DNA of 9,561 nucleotides, taken from contig CANFLJ010000044.1 in the NCBI GenBank assembly GCA_947447815.1, positions 1 to 9,561 on the forward strand, written 5' to 3'. The notes under the pieces were generated by a model. It did not search any database, was not told the origin of the DNA, and was given only the letters and a program-made list of their open reading frames with translations. The translations under genes and the position numbers were made by a program. Source of the stretch: Chitinophagaceae bacterium. GTDB lineage: Bacteria > Bacteroidota > Bacteroidia > Chitinophagales > Chitinophagaceae. Shown here piece by piece: positions 1-6,683 of this stretch. Each line of letters starts with the position of its first letter. Position 1 is the stretch's first letter.

Positions 1-221
1 GCTTCTCCATCGGGCTGTAAATTGGTACAGTTGATAGTTTTGGCCAATATACGGGCACAGGTAGTTTTGCCCACACCACGAGGACCGCAAAACAAAAATG
101 CGTGTGCCAACTGATTGTTCCTGATGGCATTCTTTAGTGTAGTAGTAATATGAGACTGACCTACGACAGTATCGAAAGCCTGAGGACGATATTTGCGAGC
201 CGAAACGATAAACTTATCCAT
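1..221 (-). CDS. dnaX: DNA polymerase III subunit gamma/tau, N-terminal part (cut by left window edge)
   Basis: The first 73 codons of the clamp-loader subunit that hydrolyses ATP to open and load the beta sliding clamp in the replisome. Reading the minus strand from the ATG at 221, the protein opens with MDKFIVSARKYRP, followed by a VVGQ motif (residues 19-22) and LAHAFLF, typical of DnaX. A Walker A motif GPRGVGKT lies at residues 46-53 and runs into the conserved CARILAKTINC. The zinc-binding, Walker B, sensor and C-terminal regions lie outside the window. The gene diverges from bcp across 113 bp. The ATG fits the usual Bacteroidota DnaX N-terminus and no better upstream start was seen. 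The upstream sequence TTACTTTGCAG is a plausible -7 element that would leave a very short leader. Family assignment is firm; completeness of the gene cannot be judged. Confidence 0.95.
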   Translation of the reverse strand, partial: MDKFIVSARKYRPQAFDTVVGQSHITTTLKNAIRNNQLAHAFLFCGPRGVGKTTCARILAKTINCTNLQPDGE

Positions 222-229
222 GAGTGCTG

Positions 230-237
230 CAAAGTAA
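230..237 (-). promoter_or_regulatory. Possible -7 promoter element for dnaX
   Basis: On the minus strand this reads TTACTTTG and continues CAGCACTC to the ATG at 221. It differs from the Bacteroidota -7 consensus TAnnTTTG at one informative position. No clear -33 TTG was seen. The short distance to the ATG would make the leader only a few nucleotides long or absent. Prediction by motif only. Confidence 0.35.
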
Positions 238-284
238 TTGGAATAGGATAAAAGAAGGAAAATATTTTTTTGATTAATTTAATA

Positions 285-315
285 TTGAACCAAAAAGAAA
301 GATTGTTGTTATTTG
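285..315 (+). promoter_or_regulatory. Probable promoter of the bcp-type gene
   Basis: A TTG at 285-287 (-33-like) and GTTATTTG at 308-315 (-7-like, TTTG core followed by CA) are 20 bp apart, within the spacing usual for Bacteroidota sigma-A promoters (TTG then TAnnTTTG). The first two bases of the -7 box deviate. The expected transcript start would lie about 10-15 nt before the ATG at 335. The leader is A-rich with no Shine-Dalgarno sequence, as is common in this phylum. Confidence 0.45.
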
Positions 316-334
316 CAGAAGTAAAAACTTCAAT

Positions 335-796
335 ATGACAACATTACAAGCAGGCGATAAAGCCCCTGATTTTAAAGGAGTAGATCAGAATGACCAACCA
401 ATATCTCTAAAAGCATTTAAAGGAAAGAAAGTAATATTATACTTTTATCCAAAAGATGATACGCCGGGTTGTACTGCTCAGGCATGTAATCTGCGCGATA
501 ATTATCAATCTTTATTAGCCGCAGGATATCAGGTAATTGGGGTAAGTAAGGATAGCGTGAAGAGTCATAAAAAGTTTGAAACCAAATACGAACTGCCTTT
601 CCCGTTAATAGCAGATGAAGAACATATTATAGCAGAAGCTTATGGTATCTGGTGTGAAAGAAAATTTATGGGTAGAGCATTTATGGGTATGCATCGTACT
701 ACCTTTCTGATAAATGAGAAAGGTAAAATACATGCCATTATTGCTAAACCAGATACTAAGAATCAAACAGAAGAAGTATTGAATGCATGGGGGTAA
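335..796 (+). CDS. bcp: Thioredoxin-dependent thiol peroxidase, Bcp/PrxQ-type peroxiredoxin
   Basis: A cytoplasmic peroxidase that reduces H2O2 and organic hydroperoxides with electrons from thioredoxin. The 153-residue product matches the usual length of the Bcp/PrxQ subfamily and has no signal peptide. The active-site motif YPKDDTPGCTAQAC gives Pro39, Thr43 and the peroxidatic Cys46. Cys51, five residues later, is the usual resolving cysteine of two-cysteine Bcp enzymes. Arg121 in RTTFLI is positioned as the conserved active-site arginine, and a third cysteine, Cys107, is not part of the known mechanism. The stretch FPLIADEE is also typical. The ATG at 335 starts directly at the usual MxxLxxGDKAPDF beginning. 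The gene diverges from dnaX and is probably transcribed alone; no strong terminator follows it. No oxidative-stress regulator site was recognised. Confidence 0.95.
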   Translation: MTTLQAGDKAPDFKGVDQNDQPISLKAFKGKKVILYFYPKDDTPGCTAQACNLRDNYQSLLAAGYQVIGVSKDSVKSHKKFETKYELPFPLIADEEHIIAEAYGIWCERKFMGRAFMGMHRTTFLINEKGKIHAIIAKPDTKNQTEEVLNAWG

Positions 797-876
797 ATTG
801 TAAGAACCGTCTAAATCATTTAATAACGTTTAACGGAATTCGAATTTTATTAACCTAATATTTTAGTAGGATTTAG

Positions 877-894
877 TAAATTGCAGCACTTTTG
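877..894 (+). promoter_or_regulatory. Possible promoter region of the TPR gene
   Basis: Two overlapping -7-like candidates are visible: TAAATTGC at 877-884, followed by AGCACT, and CACTTTTG at 887-894. Each departs from TAnnTTTG at one informative position. The second leaves 16 nt to the ATG at 911, similar to the other genes in the window. Neither has a clear TTG at the -33 distance, so the call is tentative. Confidence 0.3.
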
Positions 895-910
895 ATACTC
901 AACTACATCA

Positions 911-2176
911 ATGAATGCTGTAAGATATATATTCATTTTGCTTTCAATTTGCTTTATATCAGTTCATGCTATTGCCCAGCAATTCAACAAGGATAGTATC
1001 TTTAATGCTAAAGATTCTTCTATACAGGTAGACTCCTTTAATAACTTAAGTGAGTATTACCTCGGTAAAAACAACCTTGATTCTGCAATTCTTTTTGCAC
1101 TGAAAGCACAACAACTGGCAAAAGATATTCAGGATACCAAAGGCGAAGCAACTGCATTATATCATATAGGCGCAGTATATAATATAAAAGGGAAATTCAA
1201 AAAAGCCCTATCCAGTTTTCTTAGTTCCTTAAAAGTAAAACATCTTGTAAAAGATAAAAGGCTTGCAGTTAAGATATATTTTAATATGGCCAATATTTTA
1301 GCCAGACTTAAATTTTATCCTCAGGCATTAAAGTATTATTACCGCATGCAGACGGCCTATGAAAATGGGAAACAGAAGAATAACTACTTGCTATTTAGCC
1401 CGAGTAATAAATCAGCAACAGATAGCACCAAGGAGAAAATCTTTGCTAATAATACCGATAGTACCATCAATATGGATAGCAGCGCTATCGCCATGAATAT
1501 TCAGAACGATCTTATTTCATCCGATGATACTGCCGACTTTGCTATTAAAAATTATATAGCAGATTCTCTTGAAAGAGCTCCTTCTGAAACAGAATCCATT
1601 CCTTTACCAGAAGAGGACATTACCAGTTATTTTAATGATGGAAAAAAGGCTTTGGCATATGGATTAATGGTGCATGTAAAACAACCTAAGGCAGGAGATA
1701 GAACCGCATTTGCCAATATCAGTAATGTGGGACATATGTTTGTAACCCTCATTAAATTTAATCCCGATACTTCTATTCGTTCCCGAACCTTTGGATTTTA
1801 TCCCAAAAAGGACTTCTTCTTAAGCGCTACTCCTATTGTACCATCTTCTTCCTCAGAATTTAAAGACGATGCCCAACATGAATGGGATGAGCTGGTAGGT
1901 AAGTTTATTACCCGAAGAAAGTTTGAAAAGATTATCAAGTTGGTTAAAGATTATAAGAACAAAAAGTATAACTTAAACTCTAATAATTGTACCGACTTTG
2001 GTTTGGAGATAGCTGCTATTGCTGGGATAAAAATTAAAGAAACCCTCGGTGACTGGCCTTTGGGTGGGGGCAATAATCCTGGTAGTGCAGGTCAGAGCAT
2101 CCTGGAAGGGAAAATAAATGATGAGGATAAGGATAATAATGTAGGACTCTTCATCTTCAATTCTTTAAAAAAGTAA
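911..2176 (+). CDS. Secreted TPR protein with a C-terminal permuted papain-fold-like (LRAT/NlpC-P60-like) domain
   Basis: Exact function unknown. The 421-residue product begins with a Sec signal peptide (hydrophobic 5-20, likely cleavage at AIAQQ near residue 23) and so acts outside the cytoplasm. Residues about 46-153 form roughly three tetratricopeptide-like helical pairs (NNLDSAILFALKAQQLA; ALYHIGAVYNIKGKFKKAL; YFNMANILARLKFYPQAL), a protein-binding scaffold. A Ser/Thr/Asp-rich, probably disordered linker spans about 154-245. The C-terminal domain (about 246-400) has GHMFVTL with His275, then FGFYP, then YNLNSNNCTDFGLE with Cys360, and ends in GGGNNPGSAGQSI. A His before the Cys and an NC-x-x-F motif are the signature of circularly permuted papain-fold families such as LRAT (NCEHF) and DUF4105-like proteins, so a peptidase, amidase or acyltransferase activity is possible but unproven. 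It lies between bcp and the TonB operon with no clear operon link. Confidence 0.75.
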   Translation: MNAVRYIFILLSICFISVHAIAQQFNKDSIFNAKDSSIQVDSFNNLSEYYLGKNNLDSAILFALKAQQLAKDIQDTKGEATALYHIGAVYNIKGKFKKALSSFLSSLKVKHLVKDKRLAVKIYFNMANILARLKFYPQALKYYYRMQTAYENGKQKNNYLLFSPSNKSATDSTKEKIFANNTDSTINMDSSAIAMNIQNDLISSDDTADFAIKNYIADSLERAPSETESIPLPEEDITSYFNDGKKALAYGLMVHVKQPKAGDRTAFANISNVGHMFVTLIKFNPDTSIRSRTFGFYPKKDFFLSATPIVPSSSSEFKDDAQHEWDELVGKFITRRKFEKIIKLVKDYKNKKYNLNSNNCTDFGLEIAAIAGIKIKETLGDWPLGGGNNPGSAGQSILEGKINDEDKDNNVGLFIFNSLKK

Positions 2177-2196
2177 CAACACGCTATCCCCCAAAC

Positions 2197-2216
2197 AGTA
2201 TTTCTTTATACTTTTT
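2197..2216 (+). terminator. Weak candidate terminator after the TPR gene
   Basis: AGTAT (2197-2201) can pair with ATACT (2208-2212) across a six-base loop, followed by a T run at 2212-2216. The stem is only five mostly A-T pairs, so it may not terminate efficiently. It sits 20 bp after the stop codon in a T-rich stretch. Confidence 0.3.
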
Positions 2217-2251
2217 AGGAATTTTCTTCTTTTTTTCTTTGGAAATTTTTT

Positions 2252-2295
2252 GTTAACATACAGGTAATGTTGCGGTAACAATTAGTTAACATTGG
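2252..2295 (+). promoter_or_regulatory. Four phased 11-bp direct repeats, candidate response-regulator operator
   Basis: Seen directly: four head-to-tail 11-mers, GTTAACATACA (2252), GGTAATGTTGC (2263), GGTAACAATTA (2274) and GTTAACATTGG (2285), with exact 11-bp periodicity and a G[GT]TAA[CT][AG] core. The last repeat ends five bases before a -7-like box at 2301. Known: winged-helix OmpR/PhoB-family regulators bind tandem direct repeats spaced 11 bp; the Pho boxes of Bacillus (TTAACA-like) and of cyanobacteria (CTTAACCT-like) follow this pattern. Inferred: an activator site replacing the -33 element of the TonB-receptor operon. Which regulator binds is not shown; PhoB is only a candidate. Confidence 0.55.
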
Positions 2296-2300
2296 AAGAG

Positions 2301-2308
2301 AATCTTTG
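2301..2308 (+). promoter_or_regulatory. -7 element of the TonB-receptor operon promoter
   Basis: AATCTTTG, followed by CA, matches TAnnTTTG except for the first base. No TTG lies at the right -33 distance; that region is occupied by the 11-bp repeats, as expected of an activator-dependent promoter. The start codon favoured for the receptor is 20 bases downstream, giving a leader of about 13-15 nt. This box also argues against translation starting at the TTG at 2292. Confidence 0.5.
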
Positions 2309-2327
2309 CACCCTAATCATAAACAAA

Positions 2328-5129
2328 GTGAAGAAAATATTATTCCTTATTTCATTTTTAATTACAGGTTTTGCCACAATCGCCCAAAAAGCAACAATAA
2401 CAGGTAAAGTATTTAATTCTAGAAATGAAGCATTAGTTGGTGTTACTGTTAAAACCTCTCAAGGCTCTTCTACACAAACAAATATTGATGGTAATTATTT
2501 AATTAGTATACCATCAGACAAAAAAACAGAGATTACTTTTTCTTATTTGGGATATGGAAGTAAAAGTCAGGAGCTTACATTAAAAGCAAATTCTAATGAA
2601 ATTATTGACATAAAATTAGAAGAGTCTAATAAAAAATTAGATGACATAGTAGTAAAATCAACAGGTAAAGGATTAACTAAAGGAGAAACAATAAATTCGT
2701 TAATCGCATTCCAAAAAAATACCAATACTGTTGCTCAGGTTATCTCTGCGGAGGCAATTAAGCGTTCTCCTGATAAAAATGCGGGAGAAGTTCTAAAAAG
2801 AGTACCAGGAATTTCTATTATTGATGGTAAATATATAGTAGTAAGAGGACTGGCTGATAGATATAATCAAGCAATGTTGAATGGTGTTTTATTGGGTAGT
2901 ACTGAACCAGATAAAAAAACCTTTTCTTTTGATATTTTCCCTTCTTCCATAATAGATAATATTATTATCAATAAGGCATTCATTCCCGAGATGACAGGAG
3001 AGTGGGCAGGAGGACTTATTCAGGTAAATACCAATGATATACCTTCAAAACCTTTTTTTGATATAAGTGTAGGAACTGGATTTAACTCACAAACAATTGG
3101 TAAAGACTTCTATAATTATCAAGGAGGCAATTTAGATTGGCTTGGTTTTGATGATGGCAAAAGGGGTTTGCCAGATGGATTACCAAAGAAATATGACTTC
3201 AATAATCTTAATCAGTCTCAAAAAACTGAATATGGGAAGAAATTCGAAAATGTATGGACAGCAAATGTTATTGGAAATAACCACGTAAGTCTTCTTAGTA
3301 AAACGTTTAAGTTATCTACAGGATTTACTAAAAAACTAAGTGGAAATAACAAGTTTGCGGGAGTATTTGCTTTAAATTATAACTTAACACCAAAAATTAC
3401 CGAATTTGAAAATGGTATATACACAACTATTGGAAACATAGCTAGTACCAGTTTTAAATATAGCAATATAAAATATGCTGAAGATGTACTTTGGGGAGGA
3501 ATGGCTAATTTCACTCTGCAATTGGGAAACAACCATAAAATAGCACTTAAAAACATCTTTAATGTAAATACCAGTAATTATTCTACATTAAGAACAGGAA
3601 AAGATTTTGAAACAAACCCAACTATTGGTGATAATATAAAAGCAACAGAATTAGCATTTAAAGCAAATACATTTTTTAATACACAACTTACAGGAGATCA
3701 TTCATTTGGAAGATATAAAGCAAAACTTCATTGGTTTGGTAGTTTTCAAATTTTAGATCAATATATTCCAGATCAAAGACGTGTACAATATAATCAGGAT
3801 GATCCCAATGATTTAACTTCTCAATATTCTTTGTTAGTGAGTGCCTCCAAATCATCGCAAAGAAGTGGTAGTCGTTTTTATGGGTTTTTAAGTGATTACA
3901 ATTATACAACAGGTGCCGATATCAGTAAAAGTTTTACAATCGGAGGAAAATCTCAAATAATAAAGGCTGGTTATTTCTTTCAAGTAAAAGATAGGTTATA
4001 TGATTCAAGACCCTTCTCTATTTACCTACCTATAGACAATCCTTCATTAAGACACTTAAGTCAGGATATAATCTTTAATCCTGCAAATTTTGGGAATGGT
4101 ATTGACAACAAGTTTGCATTCAATGAAATATATGACACACGTTATAGATATGTAGCTAACTCGATCCTTAATGCAGGATTTATACAATTTGATAATGAAT
4201 TTTACAGAAATAAATTTAGAATTGTATGGGGTTTAAGAATTGAAGATTTTGATCAATTAGTAGGAAGTGTAAATAAGAATGATTCCAGATTTGTAAATAT
4301 TAAGAAAACTGATTTATTACCAGGAATTAATCTAACCTATAAACTAAATCAAGTTACTAACCTACGTTTATCAGGATCTGAAACTGTTATTCGTCCAGAG
4401 TTTAGAGAGTTAAGTTCTTTTTCATTTTATGATTTTGATTTAGGAGCAACAATTACAGGTAACCCAAATTTAGAAAGAACAAAAGTTTCCAATCTTGATT
4501 TGCGATATGAACTTTATCCAAGAGTAGGGGAACTGTTTACATTTGGGGTTTTTTATAAATATTTCAAATCCCCAACCGAGTTATATTTTAATAATACAGG
4601 AGCCGGTAGTTCTGCAACATTCAATTATATTTCTCCTGATAATGCATATAGTTTCGGTGCAGAATTAGAGTTTAGAAAAAAGTTAGATTTCAATAATACT
4701 TTTCGCAATTTTACTGTACAAGGAAACTTAGCCTATATCTACAATCGTGTTGCAGACCTAAACCGACCAATGCAAGGACAAAGTCCATATTTAATAAATA
4801 TTGGCTTACAATATGATCTTGAGAAATCAGGTTTATCTACTACTTTACTTTTCAATCAAATAGGCAGAAGAATTTATTATGTAGGAGGTGATCAACAACT
4901 TCCTTCATGGGAAGCCCCTAGACCATTACTTGATTTTCAAATTGGTAAAAAAGTACTTAGCAACAAAGGAGAAGTTAAGTTGAATTTATCTGATATAATC
5001 AATCAAGAAGCAATATTTTACCATGATTTAAATGATAATGGTAAGTATGACAAAAACGAAGACGCTCAAACCATTAAACGTAAATATGGTACATCAGTAA
5101 GTATTTCATTTAGTTATAAAATAAAATAA
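2328..5129 (+). CDS. TonB-dependent outer-membrane receptor with carboxypeptidase-like regulatory domain
   Basis: An outer-membrane active transporter driven by TonB-ExbBD; the substrate is unknown. I chose the GTG at 2328 (933 residues) because it opens a clean signal peptide, MKKILFLISFLITGFATIAQ. The alternative TTG at 2292 adds 12 residues and would be upstream of the likely transcript start. Residues about 22-98 form a CarboxypepD_reg-like beta-sandwich (ITGKVFNSRNEALVGVTV). LDDIVVKS (about 104-111) resembles a TonB box. The plug (about 132-235) contains VPGISI, YIVVRGLADRYNQ and LNGVLL. The remainder is a beta-barrel rich in aromatic strands and ends SISFSYKIK. An EF-hand-like loop, DLNDNGKYDKNE, lies at residues 900-911, just before the last strand. 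The lipoprotein gene follows after 24 bp. There is no SusD gene, so this is not a standard SusCD pair. It is preceded by phased 11-bp repeats. Confidence 0.9.
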   Translation: MKKILFLISFLITGFATIAQKATITGKVFNSRNEALVGVTVKTSQGSSTQTNIDGNYLISIPSDKKTEITFSYLGYGSKSQELTLKANSNEIIDIKLEESNKKLDDIVVKSTGKGLTKGETINSLIAFQKNTNTVAQVISAEAIKRSPDKNAGEVLKRVPGISIIDGKYIVVRGLADRYNQAMLNGVLLGSTEPDKKTFSFDIFPSSIIDNIIINKAFIPEMTGEWAGGLIQVNTNDIPSKPFFDISVGTGFNSQTIGKDFYNYQGGNLDWLGFDDGKRGLPDGLPKKYDFNNLNQSQKTEYGKKFENVWTANVIGNNHVSLLSKTFKLSTGFTKKLSGNNKFAGVFALNYNLTPKITEFENGIYTTIGNIASTSFKYSNIKYAEDVLWGGMANFTLQLGNNHKIALKNIFNVNTSNYSTLRTGKDFETNPTIGDNIKATELAFKANTFFNTQLTGDHSFGRYKAKLHWFGSFQILDQYIPDQRRVQYNQDDPNDLTSQYSLLVSASKSSQRSGSRFYGFLSDYNYTTGADISKSFTIGGKSQIIKAGYFFQVKDRLYDSRPFSIYLPIDNPSLRHLSQDIIFNPANFGNGIDNKFAFNEIYDTRYRYVANSILNAGFIQFDNEFYRNKFRIVWGLRIEDFDQLVGSVNKNDSRFVNIKKTDLLPGINLTYKLNQVTNLRLSGSETVIRPEFRELSSFSFYDFDLGATITGNPNLERTKVSNLDLRYELYPRVGELFTFGVFYKYFKSPTELYFNNTGAGSSATFNYISPDNAYSFGAELEFRKKLDFNNTFRNFTVQGNLAYIYNRVADLNRPMQGQSPYLINIGLQYDLEKSGLSTTLLFNQIGRRIYYVGGDQQLPSWEAPRPLLDFQIGKKVLSNKGEVKLNLSDIINQEAIFYHDLNDNGKYDKNEDAQTIKRKYGTSVSISFSYKIK

Positions 5130-5153
5130 TAAAACAAAGTAAAAAACAAAAAC

Positions 5154-6611
5154 ATGAGAAAGTTATTCTTATTAATCACAGCTATTGGATTGATTTCTAC
5201 TAGTTGTCGAAAAATTGAAGTAGATGGCAGTTCTTCCTCTACTACAATTACTGGAGATGAAAATACTATTCTAGAAGGTAGAATCATTTCCAACAGAACT
5301 TTAAAGGCAAATTATACCTACAAACTTCGTGGATTAGTTTATGTTACCAATGGTGCAATTTTAACCATTGAACCAGGTACAAAAATCGTAGGCGAATTAA
5401 ATAAAAATGGTGCATTAATTATCACACGTGGTGCTAAAATTATAGCAGATGGTACAGCTGCAAAACCAATTGTATTTACATCTGAAGCTGCTACCCCACA
5501 ACGTGGAGACTGGGCTGGTGTAGTACTATTGGGTAATGCTCCTACCAATTCTTCTTTTAATGGAACTGCCGGAGTTGGTGAAATAGAAGGTGGTATTAAT
5601 AATAGCGACGGTTTGGGACTTTATGGTTTAGGAACCTCTTCCAATGTTGCCGACAATAGTGGTATATTGAGATATGTACGTATTGAATATGCTGGATATG
5701 CATTTTTACCAGACAAGGAAATCAATGGTTTAACTTTTGGTGGAGTAGGTAATCAAACAGTAGTTGACAACGTTCAGGTATCTTATGCAAATGATGATTC
5801 CTTTGAGTGGTTTGGCGGTACAGTAAATTGTACTCACCTTATTTCTTTCCGTACTTTAGATGATGACTTTGATACTGATAATGGATATAGTGGTAAAGTT
5901 CAGTTTGGTATTTCACTTCGTGATTCCGCAATTGCAGATATTTCAAAGAGTGAAGCATTTGAGTGCGATAACGATGCAAATGGTAGCGATACAAAAACAA
6001 CAGTAACTACTATTGTAGGTACAAACGGAACTACAATTGCGCCAGTTAGAACTTCGGCAGTATTTAGTAATATGACCGTACTGGGACCTAAAGTAACTGC
6101 TACAACTAATGGTAATAGTTTATTCCTGGCAGGAGCTCAGTTACGTCGTAACTGTGAAGAAAGTATCTGCAATTCTCTAATAATGGGATGGAGCGGTGGC
6201 TCTGTATCTGGTTTATATATTGATGCAACAAAAGGAACTCCTACAGATTTAAACCTTGCTCCAACTGGCGGTTTAAACTTTATGAATAATATTATCTCAG
6301 GTGCAACTTCTAACGCTGTTAAATATGGAGCTAGTACTACAGCAGCAACTGGAGCTACTACTGCTTCAATAACCACATGGGTAAATACCCCATCTTATGC
6401 AAATACTATTTTGCCAAACAATACAGATGTAGCATTAGGTGATCCGTTTAATTATAGTAATCCTGATTTCAACCCAACTGCGTCTTCTCCAGCCGCTTCG
6501 GGAGCTTCTTTTACAGGAAGTAAATTATCTACAGGTTTTACACAAGTTGCTTACAAAGGAGCTTGTGCAGTAGGTGATACTTGGTGGAAAACTTGGACAT
6601 CTTTTAAATAA
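5154..6611 (+). CDS. Beta-helix-like surface lipoprotein, partner of the TonB receptor
   Basis: A 485-residue predicted lipoprotein of a family often found next to TonB receptors in Bacteroidota; its molecular role is not established. The signal peptide ends in a relaxed lipobox, ISTSC, giving lipidated Cys18. Residues about 40-130 have short Gly/Asn-turned strands (GAILTIEPGTKIVG, GALIITRGAKIIADG, GDWAGVVLLG) like a right-handed parallel beta-helix. Residues 216-250 carry SFEWFGGTVN and the Asp-rich DDDFDTDNG, and residues 272-279 carry DNDANGSD; both look like Ca-binding loops. Cys226, 271, 334, 339 and 471 could form disulphides. The C-terminus, WWKTWTSF, ends without a recognisable type IX sorting domain. 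It starts 24 bp after the receptor, so the two are almost certainly one operon, ended by the palindrome at 6626. A role in capturing or presenting the receptor's ligand at the cell surface is inferred only. Confidence 0.75.
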   Translation: MRKLFLLITAIGLISTSCRKIEVDGSSSSTTITGDENTILEGRIISNRTLKANYTYKLRGLVYVTNGAILTIEPGTKIVGELNKNGALIITRGAKIIADGTAAKPIVFTSEAATPQRGDWAGVVLLGNAPTNSSFNGTAGVGEIEGGINNSDGLGLYGLGTSSNVADNSGILRYVRIEYAGYAFLPDKEINGLTFGGVGNQTVVDNVQVSYANDDSFEWFGGTVNCTHLISFRTLDDDFDTDNGYSGKVQFGISLRDSAIADISKSEAFECDNDANGSDTKTTVTTIVGTNGTTIAPVRTSAVFSNMTVLGPKVTATTNGNSLFLAGAQLRRNCEESICNSLIMGWSGGSVSGLYIDATKGTPTDLNLAPTGGLNFMNNIISGATSNAVKYGASTTAATGATTASITTWVNTPSYANTILPNNTDVALGDPFNYSNPDFNPTASSPAASGASFTGSKLSTGFTQVAYKGACAVGDTWWKTWTSFK

Positions 6612-6625
6612 GATTTTTATTTCAT

Positions 6626-6659
6626 TAAAAGAACCACCATATATATGGTGGTTCTTTTA
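6626..6659 (+). terminator. Perfect 34-bp palindrome, rho-independent terminator
   Basis: Bases 6626-6659 are a perfect inverted repeat: TAAAAGAACCACCAT and its complement around a short TATA centre. The RNA would fold into a stem of about 15 bp with a GAACCACC/GGTGGTTC core. T runs at both ends (6655-6658 and 6661-6664) suit intrinsic termination. It begins 15 bp after the lipoprotein stop and closes the TonB-receptor operon. Being symmetrical it could work in either direction, but no gene points toward it from the right. Confidence 0.9.
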
Positions 6660-6665
6660 GTTTTG
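6658..6665 (+). promoter_or_regulatory. Exact -7 consensus at the edge of the terminator
   Basis: TAGTTTTG matches TAnnTTTG perfectly and is 19 nt before the ATG at 6684, the same distance seen for other genes here. It overlaps the last two bases of the preceding terminator stem. No TTG is found at the -33 distance, which would fall inside the palindrome. It may drive the small lipoprotein gene independently of the operon. Confidence 0.4.
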
Positions 6666-6683
6666 TATATAACTGTATTCTAA

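Noticed and set aside
837..846. Palindrome AATTCGAATT, within TTAATAA...TTATTAA, between bcp and the TPR gene
   Set aside because: Short and AT-rich with no T run or known operator match; likely by chance in this base composition.
824..855. TAAC cores upstream of the TPR gene as a second phased-repeat operator
   Set aside because: The cores at 824, 831 and 851 are spaced 7 and 20 bases, not 11, so they do not share the arrangement at 2252-2295.
2292..2327. TTG start at 2292 adding 12 residues to the TonB receptor
   Set aside because: The extension precedes a clean signal peptide starting at GTG 2328, and it contains the likely -7 box (2301-2308), so it would lie upstream of the transcript start.
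5154..6611. Lipoprotein as a type IX-secreted protein or a SusD
   Set aside because: No C-terminal sorting domain is visible, an N-terminal lipobox is present, and there are no SusD-type helical repeats.
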